DNA of 64,000 nt, taken from assembly GCA_019638385.1 (NCBI GenBank), contig JAHBTW010000002.1, positions 372,001 to 436,000 on the forward strand, given 5' to 3'. Positions 38,580 to 47,800 of the stretch are shown here, in pieces. The position numbers were made by a program, and so were the translations under genes. Position 1 is the stretch's first letter; the number at the start of each line of letters is the position of its first letter. This DNA is from Saprospiraceae bacterium. Its GTDB lineage: Bacteria; Bacteroidota; Bacteroidia; Chitinophagales; Saprospiraceae. The notes under the pieces were generated by a model. It worked only from the letters and a program-made list of their open reading frames with translations. It ran no database searches and had not been told where the DNA came from.

Positions 38580-39830
38580 ATGACAGAACACCACACCGAT
38601 ATATGTATAGTAGGCGCCGGGCCGGGCGGAGCGGCGGCAGCGCTGAAACTCAGCTATCTCGGCATTCCCTGTATCCTCGCTGATAAGGCCCGCTTCCCGC
38701 GCGACAAGGTGTGCGGTGATGCCGTGAGTGGAAAAGTGACCACCCTGCTCCATCGTTTGGACCCCGAAATGCTCCGGCGCTTCGACGCCCTGCCCAAACA
38801 CACCGGCGTATGGGGCATTCGCTTTGTGGCGCCCAATGCTAAAATATTGGACATCCCCTTCGGCGGAGGTCTCATGCCGGAAGCGGCCTCCTCGCCGGGA
38901 TATGTGTGCCGGCGATTAGATTTTGACAATTTCCTCATAGACGAGGTGAAACGCCGCGACAACATCCTGTTTTTGCCGGAAACGGAAATCAAACACTACG
39001 AAAAAACCGAGACCGATTATCGCATATCCGACCGCGAGCACAGCCTGCGCATTTCCTGCCGCCTGCTGCTCGTAGCCGACGGGGCGCACTCGGCGTTCAG
39101 TCGCAAAAACGCCGGATTAGAACTGGACCCCGCCCACCATGCCGGTTCGGTGCGCGCTTATTTTCGCAATGTAGGCGGCATGCACGAGCGCGGCTTTATT
39201 GAGTTGCACTTTCTGCGCCCCATCCTGCCCGGCTACCTGTGGATATTTCCGCTGCCCGATGGTCGGGCCAACGTCGGTCTCGGCATTCGCAGCGATGTCA
39301 TCAGCAAAAAGCGGTTCAACCTGCGCAAAACCTTCCACGAGCTATTGGACAACTACCCCGGCCTGCGCGAGCGCTTTGTCCATGCCGAAATGGAAGGCCC
39401 GTTGGAAGGCTACGGCCTGCCGCTCGGATCTAAGCCGCGCCCCATCTCCGGCGAGGGTTATATGCTGCTCGGCGATGCCGGCCACCTCATAGACCCGCTC
39501 ACCGGCGAAGGCATCGGCAATGCGTTTTACAGCGGCATCATCGCAGCGGAGCAGGCACAAAAGTGCTTGGCCGCCGATGATTTCTCTGCTGCATTCCTAA
39601 CCGATTACGACAAACGGGTGGCGCGGGTACTCGGCTCAGAGATGCAGCTCAGTTACCGCTTGCAGCGCATGTTGGCGTATCCGGCGGTGGCCGCGTTTCT
39701 GGCCAATGTCATTGCCGGCAATGCGCGCATCATTGCGGCGTTTACCCGCATGTACACCGATTTCGAGCTGCGCCTGCAATTGGTAAACCCGCTTTTTTGG
39801 TTCAAAATGATGTGGAAGAAGAAAAGCTAA
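38580..39830 (+). CDS. Geranylgeranyl-reductase-family FAD oxidoreductase
   Basis: A 416-residue flavoprotein. The ATG at 38580 starts just before the FAD fold (ICIVGAGPGGAAAALKLSYL). The motif FPRDKVCGDAVSG (about 41-53) is diagnostic for the geranylgeranyl reductase family, and GDAGHLIDPLTGEGIGNAF (about 299-317) binds the ribityl chain. Family members reduce isoprenoid double bonds or hydroxylate lipids with NAD(P)H. In Bacteroidota the substrate is rarely known; menaquinone or a lipid chain is possible. A TACCTTCG box at 38523-38530 may be its -7 element. It is divergent from metK. Confidence 0.88.
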   Translation: MTEHHTDICIVGAGPGGAAAALKLSYLGIPCILADKARFPRDKVCGDAVSGKVTTLLHRLDPEMLRRFDALPKHTGVWGIRFVAPNAKILDIPFGGGLMPEAASSPGYVCRRLDFDNFLIDEVKRRDNILFLPETEIKHYEKTETDYRISDREHSLRISCRLLLVADGAHSAFSRKNAGLELDPAHHAGSVRAYFRNVGGMHERGFIELHFLRPILPGYLWIFPLPDGRANVGLGIRSDVISKKRFNLRKTFHELLDNYPGLRERFVHAEMEGPLEGYGLPLGSKPRPISGEGYMLLGDAGHLIDPLTGEGIGNAFYSGIIAAEQAQKCLAADDFSAAFLTDYDKRVARVLGSEMQLSYRLQRMLAYPAVAAFLANVIAGNARIIAAFTRMYTDFELRLQLVNPLFWFKMMWKKKS

Positions 39831-39973
39831 GTTAAGGCTTCGTTACACCCGGTTAAAGTCTGTTAAACATAGGGTTGAATGCCGAAAGTCATTTTCTTTT
39901 GCACTCGAAATGCAGTAAATTGCTGCTATTCGGGAATAGTCCCGGTTTATCTCAATCATCAACCCAAAGAGCT

Positions 39974-41803
39974 ATGAAACGGATTCTCATTATCGCCCTT
40001 TCTTTTTCAATCATGGCGCTCGGCGCCACCCTCAGCGCACAATCGCAGGAAGAACTCTGGCAACAGTTGCTGGAGGATGATCGCGCCAACATAGAGGCGC
40101 TGGCCTTGTACCCGGAGGATACCCGCCTGCACGTTTTGGAAGCCGCCAAATACCCGGAGGCGCTGATTCGACTGCAAACGATGCAATCGCGTACGCAGGC
40201 AGCGTTTCGCACCCTCGTGGAGGCTTATCCCGATGCCGTGCAGCGCAAAGTGTGGGACCTCACCCGTTACCCCGGCCTCATTGAACGCTTGGTGGGCGAG
40301 GGCCGCGGCTCGCGGGCTGCCGTTCGGCAAATTTTGCAGGACTATCCCGTGGAAGCCCACGAAACCGCGCTCGATATGAGCGATGAGCAATTCGGGCTGC
40401 TGGCGCGCATTGATGACCTTGAGCGCAATGCCGATGCGGATTTTCGCCGCTTCGTTGCGGATTATCCCGAACGCGGCCAGGCCGCATTGCGTGCATTGGT
40501 TGAGTTGCCCGAAGTGCTTACCATCCTCACAGAAAATGTAAAAACCACCGTGATGCTCGGCGATCTTTACAAAAGAGACCCGTACAACACCCTGCAACGG
40601 TTCAACAGCCTCAACTTAGAAGTGGCACGCGAACGCGCACGCGAACTCGAAAGCTGGAAACAGAGCTTGGAGAATGACCCCGAAGCGCGCCGCGAACTCG
40701 AACAGTCGACTCAGGCTTATGCCAAAGAATATGGCTACGATGACGCTTCTTACAACTACGCTCCAGTGGAAAGACCGCAGCGCGTCATCGTCGAGCACCA
40801 CTACTACCACCCCTACCGCTACTGGTTCGGCTACCCTTACTGGTATGCTTACCCGCGCTGGCGCCCGACACCTTTCTGGTACGACTACGGCTTTTACGCC
40901 CGGCCCGGCGGCGGCGTCGTGGTATTCGGCTTTCCAAGCCGCTACTTTGTCAACTGGTACTACCGACGCCCCTACAACGTCTATCGCTACCCGCGTGTGT
41001 GCAATCGCTTTGCCGACTTCTATTATGGCCATCGGCGCTCTTCCACTACCATCGTAATCGGAGTAGAGCAGTGGAAACGTCGCAACGCCGCCGTGGTGAG
41101 CGACGCATGGCTCTCTGACAGAAACGGGCGGATAGATCGCCTGCGGGAATTTGGCCAGATGGAAGAAGCACGCGAACGATACAACAAGGAAAACCCCGGC
41201 AGGCAGTTGCCGCAACGGGACTTTGTCGCCCAAAACGTACGCGAGTACCCGCGCCTCAATGAGCGCTTGCCCGATCCGGCGCCGCGCACCGAACCGCAAA
41301 GGGATGCCGTGAGACCGGAACCGCGCACCGACACACCCCGCACGCAACAGCCCTTAGAAAGACCGCGTACGGAACCCGTACGGGAAACGCCGCGCACACA
41401 ACAACCCGTAGAAAGGCCGCGCACAGAGCCGGTACGGGAAACGCCTCGCACACAACAGCCCGTAGAACGGCCGCGCACAGAACCGGTGAGGGAAACGCCC
41501 CGCACGCAGCCCCCTGCTGAAAAGCCGCGCACTGAAGTCCGTAAAGAAGCTCCGCGCACACAACCGACAGTAGAAAAACCGCGCACCGAGCCGCAACGCA
41601 CGCAGCCCCCTGCTGAAAAACCGCGTACTGAAGTCCGTAAAGAAGCTCCGCGCACACAACCGACAGTAGAAAAACCGCGCACCGAGCCGCAACGCACGCA
41701 GCCCCCTGCTGAAAAACCGCGTACTGAAGTCCGTAAGGAAGCTCCGGCTCGCACGGCTGCACCGGCCGCGAAGCCTGCCGAAAAAACGAAGAGAGGTAAT
41801 TAA
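39974..41803 (+). CDS. Exported Tyr/Trp-rich protein with a Pro/Arg/Thr repeat tail
   Basis: A 609-residue protein. ATG 39974 gives a signal peptide (KRILIIALSFSIMALGATLS, cut near AQ). Residues about 25-240 are helical, with repeated LYP / KYP / YPGLIERL words, resembling DUF3300-type regions. Residues about 265-345 are rich in tyrosine, tryptophan and arginine (YYYHPYRYWFGYPYWYAYPR). The last 180 residues are repeats: three of 18 residues (RPRTEPVRETPRTQQPVE), then two and a half of 32 residues. The tail is strongly basic and probably disordered. A periplasmic or wall-bound role is likely; function unknown. Confidence 0.75.
   Translation: MKRILIIALSFSIMALGATLSAQSQEELWQQLLEDDRANIEALALYPEDTRLHVLEAAKYPEALIRLQTMQSRTQAAFRTLVEAYPDAVQRKVWDLTRYPGLIERLVGEGRGSRAAVRQILQDYPVEAHETALDMSDEQFGLLARIDDLERNADADFRRFVADYPERGQAALRALVELPEVLTILTENVKTTVMLGDLYKRDPYNTLQRFNSLNLEVARERARELESWKQSLENDPEARRELEQSTQAYAKEYGYDDASYNYAPVERPQRVIVEHHYYHPYRYWFGYPYWYAYPRWRPTPFWYDYGFYARPGGGVVVFGFPSRYFVNWYYRRPYNVYRYPRVCNRFADFYYGHRRSSTTIVIGVEQWKRRNAAVVSDAWLSDRNGRIDRLREFGQMEEARERYNKENPGRQLPQRDFVAQNVREYPRLNERLPDPAPRTEPQRDAVRPEPRTDTPRTQQPLERPRTEPVRETPRTQQPVERPRTEPVRETPRTQQPVERPRTEPVRETPRTQPPAEKPRTEVRKEAPRTQPTVEKPRTEPQRTQPPAEKPRTEVRKEAPRTQPTVEKPRTEPQRTQPPAEKPRTEVRKEAPARTAAPAAKPAEKTKRGN
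41516..41745 (+). repeat. 96-base tandem repeat inside the coding sequence
   Basis: Units start at 41516, 41612 and 41708 with GCTGAAAA[GA]CCGCG and are nearly identical over 96 bases (the third is cut short). The length is a multiple of three, so copies can be gained or lost without shifting the frame. Shorter 54-base units lie just upstream (about 41350-41515). Confidence 0.85.
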
Positions 41804-41826
41804 GCATCCAAAATAGTACTACACGA

Positions 41827-41856
41827 GGGAGGCGAGATCAAAAGCGCCTCCCTTTT
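41827..41856 (+). terminator. Rho-independent terminator candidate
   Basis: GGGAGGCG (41827-41834) pairs with CGCCTCCC (41845-41852) and is followed by TTTT. It lies 24 bases after the stop at 41803. It also overlaps the open frame of the small ORF that follows. Confidence 0.6.
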
Positions 41857-42124
41857 GCATTACATAACCGAAGGCAGAGGCGGTACCATCCGTTTTGAAA
41901 ACGACCTGACCGCTTTCAACTTGTGGTGGGAATACGCGACGAGTCCCGCGCTCGTTCTTATCGGCATTCCTTCGGAAAAGCATTGGGAGGCATCCACAAA
42001 ATTATCCATTGAACAACGGGCGGATGTGCTCCGCTTCATCGGCGAACAAGTTGTAGCCGATCATGCATCCGGGAGCGGCAGTTTCGTATATGACGATCAA
42101 ATCATGACTATTTATAAGCAATAG
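41855..42124 (+). CDS. Small hypothetical protein with uncertain start
   Basis: This protein is not recognised. The TTG at 41855 gives 89 residues (GGTIRFENDLTAFNLWWEY, VLIGIPSEKHWEAST, FIGEQVVADHA). The same frame is open back to 41804, directly after the stop of the preceding gene, and reads KIVLHEGGEIKSASLLHYIT. That looks like a natural protein beginning, but it has no ATG, GTG or TTG before 41855. So either the gene uses a non-standard start such as ATA at 41813, or its start codon was lost. The predicted terminator lies inside this region. It is a soluble protein of mixed helix and strand, with no signal peptide. Confidence 0.45.
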   Translation: MHYITEGRGGTIRFENDLTAFNLWWEYATSPALVLIGIPSEKHWEASTKLSIEQRADVLRFIGEQVVADHASGSGSFVYDDQIMTIYKQ

Positions 42125-42127
42125 CGG

Positions 42128-42934
42128 TTACCACTCGTAGCGCTTCTTCTCCTCTAAAAGCGTTTTATCCGAACCGGAGGTTTGGAAAAAAGTAGTGGCG
42201 CCGGTTCGGGTATTTTTGTACCCGGGCACATACACATCGAAGTGCAGGTGCGGCGCCGAACTCCAACCGGTATTGCCGCTATAACCGATGACTTGTCCTT
42301 TTTTCACCTTGTCGCCCTCTTTCACAGCGCTACCGCGATGCCGCAGGTGCGCATAGTTGGCAATGCTACCGTCGGGGTGATAAATGAGCACAAAATTGCC
42401 ATGCTCTTTACAGGATGCAGATGCGCAGCCCCGGTTGGAGTCTTGTTTCACCTTAATAACAACCCCCTCGCGGGCGGCGCAAATCGGTGTACCCTCCGGC
42501 ATGACGAAGTCTATGGCTTTTTCTCCTTTGTGGCTGTAAGCGCCGTTGTAGCCCTGCCCGATGAAAAAAGATTTTCCTTTCTCGTAAGGGAGCTGATACA
42601 CATAATCGTCGTCATGCCGGGCATTGTCGGCATCTCCGAAGGCGTAATTATAGTTGTAGCGGTAGCTCCATCTCGCATTGAGTTTAGGTTCAATGCTCAC
42701 CAACCTGATTCTTGCCCGAGCGGGCACAACCATCCGAATGGGCAGCGGGCGATCGGCGCTTGCATTGTTCATTTCCAACTCAAAATCAACCGTGTAGGGA
42801 CAAAACCACGAATTTTCGATAAAAAGAATGGTCGTCGAGCCGATTTTTTCTTCTGTTATATGGATGTGGTCCTGAGCGGAAAGCGCGGTAGCAGAAGCGA
42901 TGGCGATAAAAACAGCGATAGAAAGTTTCATCAT
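42128..42934 (-). CDS. Exported M23-family (LytM) metallopeptidase
   Basis: A 268-residue protein with a signal peptide (1-20, ending TALSA). A beta domain occupies about 25-120. The LytM domain has the zinc ligands in SHKGEKAIDFVMPEGTPI (H-x6-D) and in PHLHFDVYV (H-x-H), plus the second-shell histidine in YAHLRHRG. All ligands are present, so it can probably cleave peptidoglycan cross-bridges in the periplasm. The family includes cell-division and wall-remodelling hydrolases. It lies 3 bases past the end of the small convergent ORF. Confidence 0.92.
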   Translation of the reverse strand: MMKLSIAVFIAIASATALSAQDHIHITEEKIGSTTILFIENSWFCPYTVDFELEMNNASADRPLPIRMVVPARARIRLVSIEPKLNARWSYRYNYNYAFGDADNARHDDDYVYQLPYEKGKSFFIGQGYNGAYSHKGEKAIDFVMPEGTPICAAREGVVIKVKQDSNRGCASASCKEHGNFVLIYHPDGSIANYAHLRHRGSAVKEGDKVKKGQVIGYSGNTGWSSAPHLHFDVYVPGYKNTRTGATTFFQTSGSDKTLLEEKKRYEW

Positions 42935-43026
42935 AGTATTGTATTGGCTTTAAGGTTGACGGCTGGTAATTTCCGGCGAATAACGCCGGGGGAATGCCGG
43001 GAATTGTCCCTCCATCCAAAACGAAA

Positions 43027-43063
43027 CAGAGCCGTTTGACGGGCTTCCGGTCAAACGGCTCTG
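43027..43063 (-). terminator. Rho-independent terminator of the beta-helix gene
   Basis: CAGAGCCGTTTGAC (43027-43040) and its exact reverse complement (43050-43063) form a 14-base-pair stem with a 9-base loop. On the minus strand a T-rich stretch (TTTCGTTTTGG) follows. It lies 50 bases past the stop of the gene 43114-44121. Confidence 0.8.
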
Positions 43064-43113
43064 ATGTCACGATATAACTTGTGATCTTACAATCTATTTG
43101 ATGAACTCCCGGA

Positions 43114-44121
43114 TCAGTTTCCTGTCTTGTAAACGATTTCGGAGTTGCCACGGCGATAAGCGCCTTCATTGTTCACAGTGCTGCTAACCGTATTTCCTAC
43201 TTTATCGTTGTTTTCGGAAAAAACGCAGGTAGCATAGTCAATATCTGCATCGCAGATGCCGTCGTATTCGCGGTTGTTATAGACGCTGCTGCCGCGCACA
43301 TAAGAAAGATTGCGGGTAAAAATGGTGTGCGCAATCACGGGGCGCGATTCGCCGCCTTCAGCCAGATTAATCATACCGGCGCCGTAAGATGCTTCATTCT
43401 CTTCAAACAGGCAGTTGGTGATAACCGGAGAAGAGATGCCGAAGCTGCCGTTGTTAAACATCGCACCGCCGTCTAAGTCGGCATGGTTGTTGACGAACTG
43501 GCAATTTTCCAATCGCGGGCTGGCTACGCCGTTCTTTGCGATGTTGTACATGCCTGCGCCGTCGCGACCGTAGTTGTTTACAAAAAGGCAATTGCGGATG
43601 GAAGGATTGGAGTACCCGTCGGAACCGTCGTTGTACCAACCTGCGCCGCTGCGGCGTGGGTTACCTTTGATGCCGGTACCGTTGGCTGTGCCGGCTGTGA
43701 TGACGAAGCCGTCTAAGATGGTAGCCGAGCTAACATTTCGGGTATAAACTACAGAGTAGGAATTGTCGTCAAGAGAAGGAGAACCGATCTCACCGCTGAG
43801 AACAGTGAGGTTGTTGCGCCAATCGCGTTGGCTGGGAGAAGTTTCATGACCGGCAAATCCGCCGATCAGCACTACGCCGTCAGGAATGTTGAAGGAGGCA
43901 TTGCGGTCGCCGGTGCGAGTGGGCGTGTATTTGCCCATAGCCACCCATATCTGGGCGCCGCTGCGCTGTTGTGCCAGTTGAATGGCTTCCTGAAGGTCGC
44001 CCAATGCATTGTTCCAGGAAGAGCCGTTGCCGGTTGCGCCATGTTGCACGAAAATTTGCGCCTGCGCCGGAAGGGCGAAGCACAAGATCGTTAGTACGGT
44101 AAGTAAATTTGTCTGTTTCAC
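43114..44121 (-). CDS. Exported right-handed beta-helix protein
   Basis: A 335-residue protein beginning at GTG 44121, with a signal peptide (KQTNLLTVLTILCFALPAQA). The N-terminus GNGSSWNNALGDLQEAIQLA and IWVAMGKYTPT, then SFNIPDGVVLIGGFAGHE and LSGEIG, are typical of polymorphic-outer-membrane/parallel beta-helix proteins. Repeats such as ...NCLFVNNYGRDGAGMYN, NCQFVNNHADLDGGAMFN and NCLFEENEASYGAGMINL form successive helix turns. No T9SS sorting domain is visible and the protein ends soon after the helix, so it may be secreted another way or be truncated. Promoter and terminator are both visible, so it is a single-gene unit. Confidence 0.85.
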   Translation of the reverse strand: MKQTNLLTVLTILCFALPAQAQIFVQHGATGNGSSWNNALGDLQEAIQLAQQRSGAQIWVAMGKYTPTRTGDRNASFNIPDGVVLIGGFAGHETSPSQRDWRNNLTVLSGEIGSPSLDDNSYSVVYTRNVSSATILDGFVITAGTANGTGIKGNPRRSGAGWYNDGSDGYSNPSIRNCLFVNNYGRDGAGMYNIAKNGVASPRLENCQFVNNHADLDGGAMFNNGSFGISSPVITNCLFEENEASYGAGMINLAEGGESRPVIAHTIFTRNLSYVRGSSVYNNREYDGICDADIDYATCVFSENNDKVGNTVSSTVNNEGAYRRGNSEIVYKTGN

Positions 44122-44671
44122 GCTATCTCGTTTTGAAGTCGGTTCGAATCAAAACCCTTCGAAAACAGCAGGTACAATGAGATACCCGACCCGCCCAAAA
44201 GGGGCCAAACGAGATGTTGCAAAATTTGGACAGAGCTTTCGCTCTTTTTTCAAAACATAGGAATGGTGCAAATATAGAGGATTTACTCAATCGTATGCAA
44301 GTGCCTGCGAAAGATTTTTATAGATTTCCCCGCAACAATGCCGGAACGGTACGGAATGGGCAGGAAGCGGTAGTGAAAGGGTGGGGTAATATTGCGGCAA
44401 TAACCGTCAAAATATCTGCCATGTATGAAGTAGCAGCTACACTGCGGTCGGAGACCACCGCACTGTGCCGCATCGAATTTACGCTATTATCATTATTTTT
44501 GATTAGTGAGCGACAAACACCATCCTTTTTTAACAGCAAAGCCCTGTCTTCTCAAAATTTAACACTCCCCCTCCACCCATTCCTCTATGTATTTTTTACT
44601 TTTGTCAAAACACTTTGAAAAACACACTCCTGCTGCGGCATCGCTTTTTCATTGATAAAGCCATAGACCTT
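44122..44671. other. 550-base intergenic region between divergent exported-protein genes
   Basis: No convincing gene is seen. It holds the leftward promoter at 44269-44300 and a rightward TACTTTTG box at 44597-44604. It also has a 7-base inverted repeat GTTTTGA..TCAAAAC at about 44132-44157 and a small AGAGC-TTTC-GCTCT hairpin followed by T residues near 44232-44250. The leader of the leftward gene would be about 140 bases. Confidence 0.5.
44269..44300 (-). promoter_or_regulatory. Promoter of the beta-helix gene
   Basis: On the minus strand TTGC (44297-44300) and TATATTTG (44269-44276) are separated by about 20 bases, matching the -33/-7 arrangement. Transcription would start near 44262. Confidence 0.5.
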
Positions 44672-44806
44672 ATGACACGTTCAACTTTTTTACACAAAAC
44701 CTTGCTGCTCGTCACAGCCGCCACCGCGTTTGCTTCGGGCACAATGATCACTGTTCAATCAATTGATAGTGAACGACTTACACACACGCATCGTTACTGG
44801 CGTTAA
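44672..44806 (+). other. Signal-peptide fragment out of frame with the following T9SS gene
   Basis: The ORF from ATG 44672 encodes 44 residues with a clear signal peptide (TRSTFLHKTLLLVTAATAFA). It stops at 44806, inside the larger frame that begins at 44763. The larger frame has a stop at 44745, so the two can be joined only by a frameshift between 44745 and 44806. A TACTTTTG promoter box lies at 44597-44604. Confidence 0.65.
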
Positions 44807-47800
44807 ATCGGGTCTTGCCCCGGCTGCTATAGCCAAAGCTTCTTTCGTTCACAGCAGTTTAGATATTGCACCGGGCAGTACTCTTTCCCTTTGTGTGCAA
44901 TTGGATGAAGCAGCCACGTCCATTTCATCTGTGGCCATAACACTTGCTAGCAGCCGAATGCCTCACTTTCCTGATTTTGGATGGGACACGCTTCAGTTCC
45001 AGCCGGGACAGACCCTGCGCTGTATGGACCTGGCCGTATCTTTCATCCTTCAATCAAAAGTGTACGATTTTATACTCACAGAACCGGATGGTATCCAAAT
45101 TGGAGAAACCGATACAATGCTGGTTTTCGTGGACAAGGACTTATGGACGGCTCCAGAAAACTTCACTTCACACCCCTGTTCACAAACGATTATGGCGAAT
45201 TTTGATTTTGAAAATTTTTCTGAGTTGCATCTCAATAGCTATTTTTCGCAGGTTACCTTGCCCGCCGGTTCGCCCATGGAGGTATGCGATCCCCTGCCGT
45301 TGATATTTTGGAATTCGCCCGGAAACTCACCCGGCATAATGGCGGAACCCGGTTCCAGTCCCTCCAACAATGTGGCATATATGGCAGGCAATGTAGTAGA
45401 TAACTTTGTAATCATCAACGGAGATACGGTTGGCAGGTCCAACCCGGAGTCGATATTTGTACCATTGTGCAAACCCTTATTGCCTGGTTGTGACTATACA
45501 ATCACGTTCAGGTATAGAAGAGATAATCCGTCTGCAGAAAGCGGGTTGATTCAAATTTACGGAACCAACCCTTATCCCTGTGAAATTCCGTTTCCGGCCG
45601 ATTGTGACGACCCGCCCTCCATAGGCGGCTATCATTGTTTGGAGGCCGGAGTAGAGGTAGATAATGACTCTTGGCAAACCTATACACTTAGCGTAACGCA
45701 GACACAATTGCCCGAACCGGTTCATTTTCTGGTGATTGCGAACAACACCTTGGTGTTCGGACCTGCTCCACCCCCTCCTGCGGTTGTCGGAGCAGATATA
45801 TATGTGGACGATATAGAGGTGACGCGCGTCTGCAATCCCTTTGCCTGCGCCTGCGAAGAGCCGGGACAGCCTGCTGTAAATATTCATAGCGCCGACTATG
45901 ACGGAGCAATACCGCTAAGCCAGTTGGTTGCACAAAACATATTGCCCGCCGAATCCGCTGCAAACTATTGTATAGCCGTCAACGGACGGCTGCTGGCGGA
46001 TATTGACTACAGCTTTTTTTCTTCTAATTTCCGTATGCAACCCGAAGCGGATATAATAGTTAATCCCGGCGTTGAGCTACAGTTTGAAGACTCTGACTTG
46101 TCGGCATGCCACCAAATGTGGAAAGGGGTATTTGTACACAACGGAGGCCGCCTGGTAATGACCGGCAGCAAAGTGAGCGATGCACAGTATGCGGTTTATG
46201 TACAATCAGCGCCAAATTCCAGCTCACTTCCGACGGATGTATTACTCAACAACAACCGCTTTGACAACAATTTTGTGGGTCTCTATGCTGATGGAGCAGT
46301 CTGGGGCGACCTCAAAGTCCAGTCCAATCACTTTTTGCAGTCGGCTGCCGATCTCCTGACGCCCTATTCGGGGCAAAGCAGCGCTTCGGAAAACCTGCCC
46401 GACCAAAATCAAAAGTCACTGGCCGGCATCGTTGTCAGCGATATAGGTGTTTTGTCGAGTCGGTTCAATACGTTTGAAGGGCTTACTTCGGGTATTGTGA
46501 GCCGGCGCAATGCAATTGTATCATGGGACGACCGGTTCGAAGAAATCAGAAGCCACAATAGCTATTATCCCGACTGGGAGGCGCGCGGCGTTGGCCTGAG
46601 CAGTTATGCCAACGGCGCTCAAACAGTTAGCGTTCGGCGCGGTTACTTTGAAGACTGTACGGCAGGGATTGCATCCTTTGATGCTCGTTTCACCGCTATC
46701 GGGAATGTAATGCACGATGTGCAGTCGGGTATTTTTGCGCTGTCGAATTTCCCGACACAGGCTGTTTTGACAGAGAACCGGATTGAAGATGCTCAGGCCG
46801 GCATAGTATTGGCTTATACCCATTTGAGCGGGGCTGTATCGCTTAACGAAAACTATGTCAGTACCCAGGCTGATGCTACCGGCGCGGGCATTCGGCTGTT
46901 GGCCGGCAAAGCGCCCACTCAATTGAATGCAAACACGGTAGATGTGAAAAAATCCGGCAATGGCATATCGGCGTTGAGCACCAGCCGGATTACCCTATAT
47001 GACAACACGGTGAATCTGGAGGACCCCACGCTCGCTCGTTCCGGCATCATCCTTGAGGGTGTCACACAATCACTGCTGGAAACCAACACCGTACTCGGCA
47101 GCGGCGCCACCGGCGCCGGCAATATCGCCCTGCGCATTGCCTCCTCCCCCGGCAATGTGTATTGCTGCAATACCTTAGACAATACCCGCCTCGGTGCCTA
47201 TGTCACCGGTGGCAGCCTCGCTACCGACAACTTCCGGGGCACCCACTTCAGCAACCACGCCATCAGCCTGCTGCTGCCGGATGTAAATGCTATTTTGGGT
47301 TCGCAGACGCATACGCAGAACTGCTGGGGAGCAAATGCCGGAGCGGCGGTGTATGGGATGGATCTGAGCAACCCGGTGCCGTTGGTGCATGCACAAGAAT
47401 ACCCCTTCACCGTTGATCCAAACCCGGAAGGCAATGAATGTTTCTTGCCGGAGGAGCACGCTCCGATGGGGTGGTTTGAAGTGATAACAGACTCCGACCC
47501 CGTGAATGCCTGTGATGTTGAGGTGTGCATACTTGATATGTTTGCCCCAGAATCGGATGACGTGAAGCGCATTGCCATAGGCGACACAACCACAGCTCCG
47601 GCGGTAATGTGGGAAATGCAGCGCTACATTTATGAGCGGCTCCAGGGGGAAACAGTGCAGAATGCGTCCATTCTCGCCTTCCTGGCACAGGCGGATACCA
47701 GTTCGATAGGCGCTTTTTATACAGTCAGCCGGGGCATTTTGGAACTCTTTACTTCGGACAGCATTGCGGCAGCGCAATTGCGCGCCAACCTCGAATCAGC

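Noticed and set aside
44130..44165. Possible tRNA because of a GGTTCGAATC word
   Set aside because: No acceptor stem, anticodon arm or CCA end can be drawn around it; the word belongs to a simple GTTTTGA/TCAAAAC inverted repeat.
44318..44539. 73-codon minus-strand frame in the 550-base gap
   Set aside because: No start context or similarity; composition like non-coding DNA.
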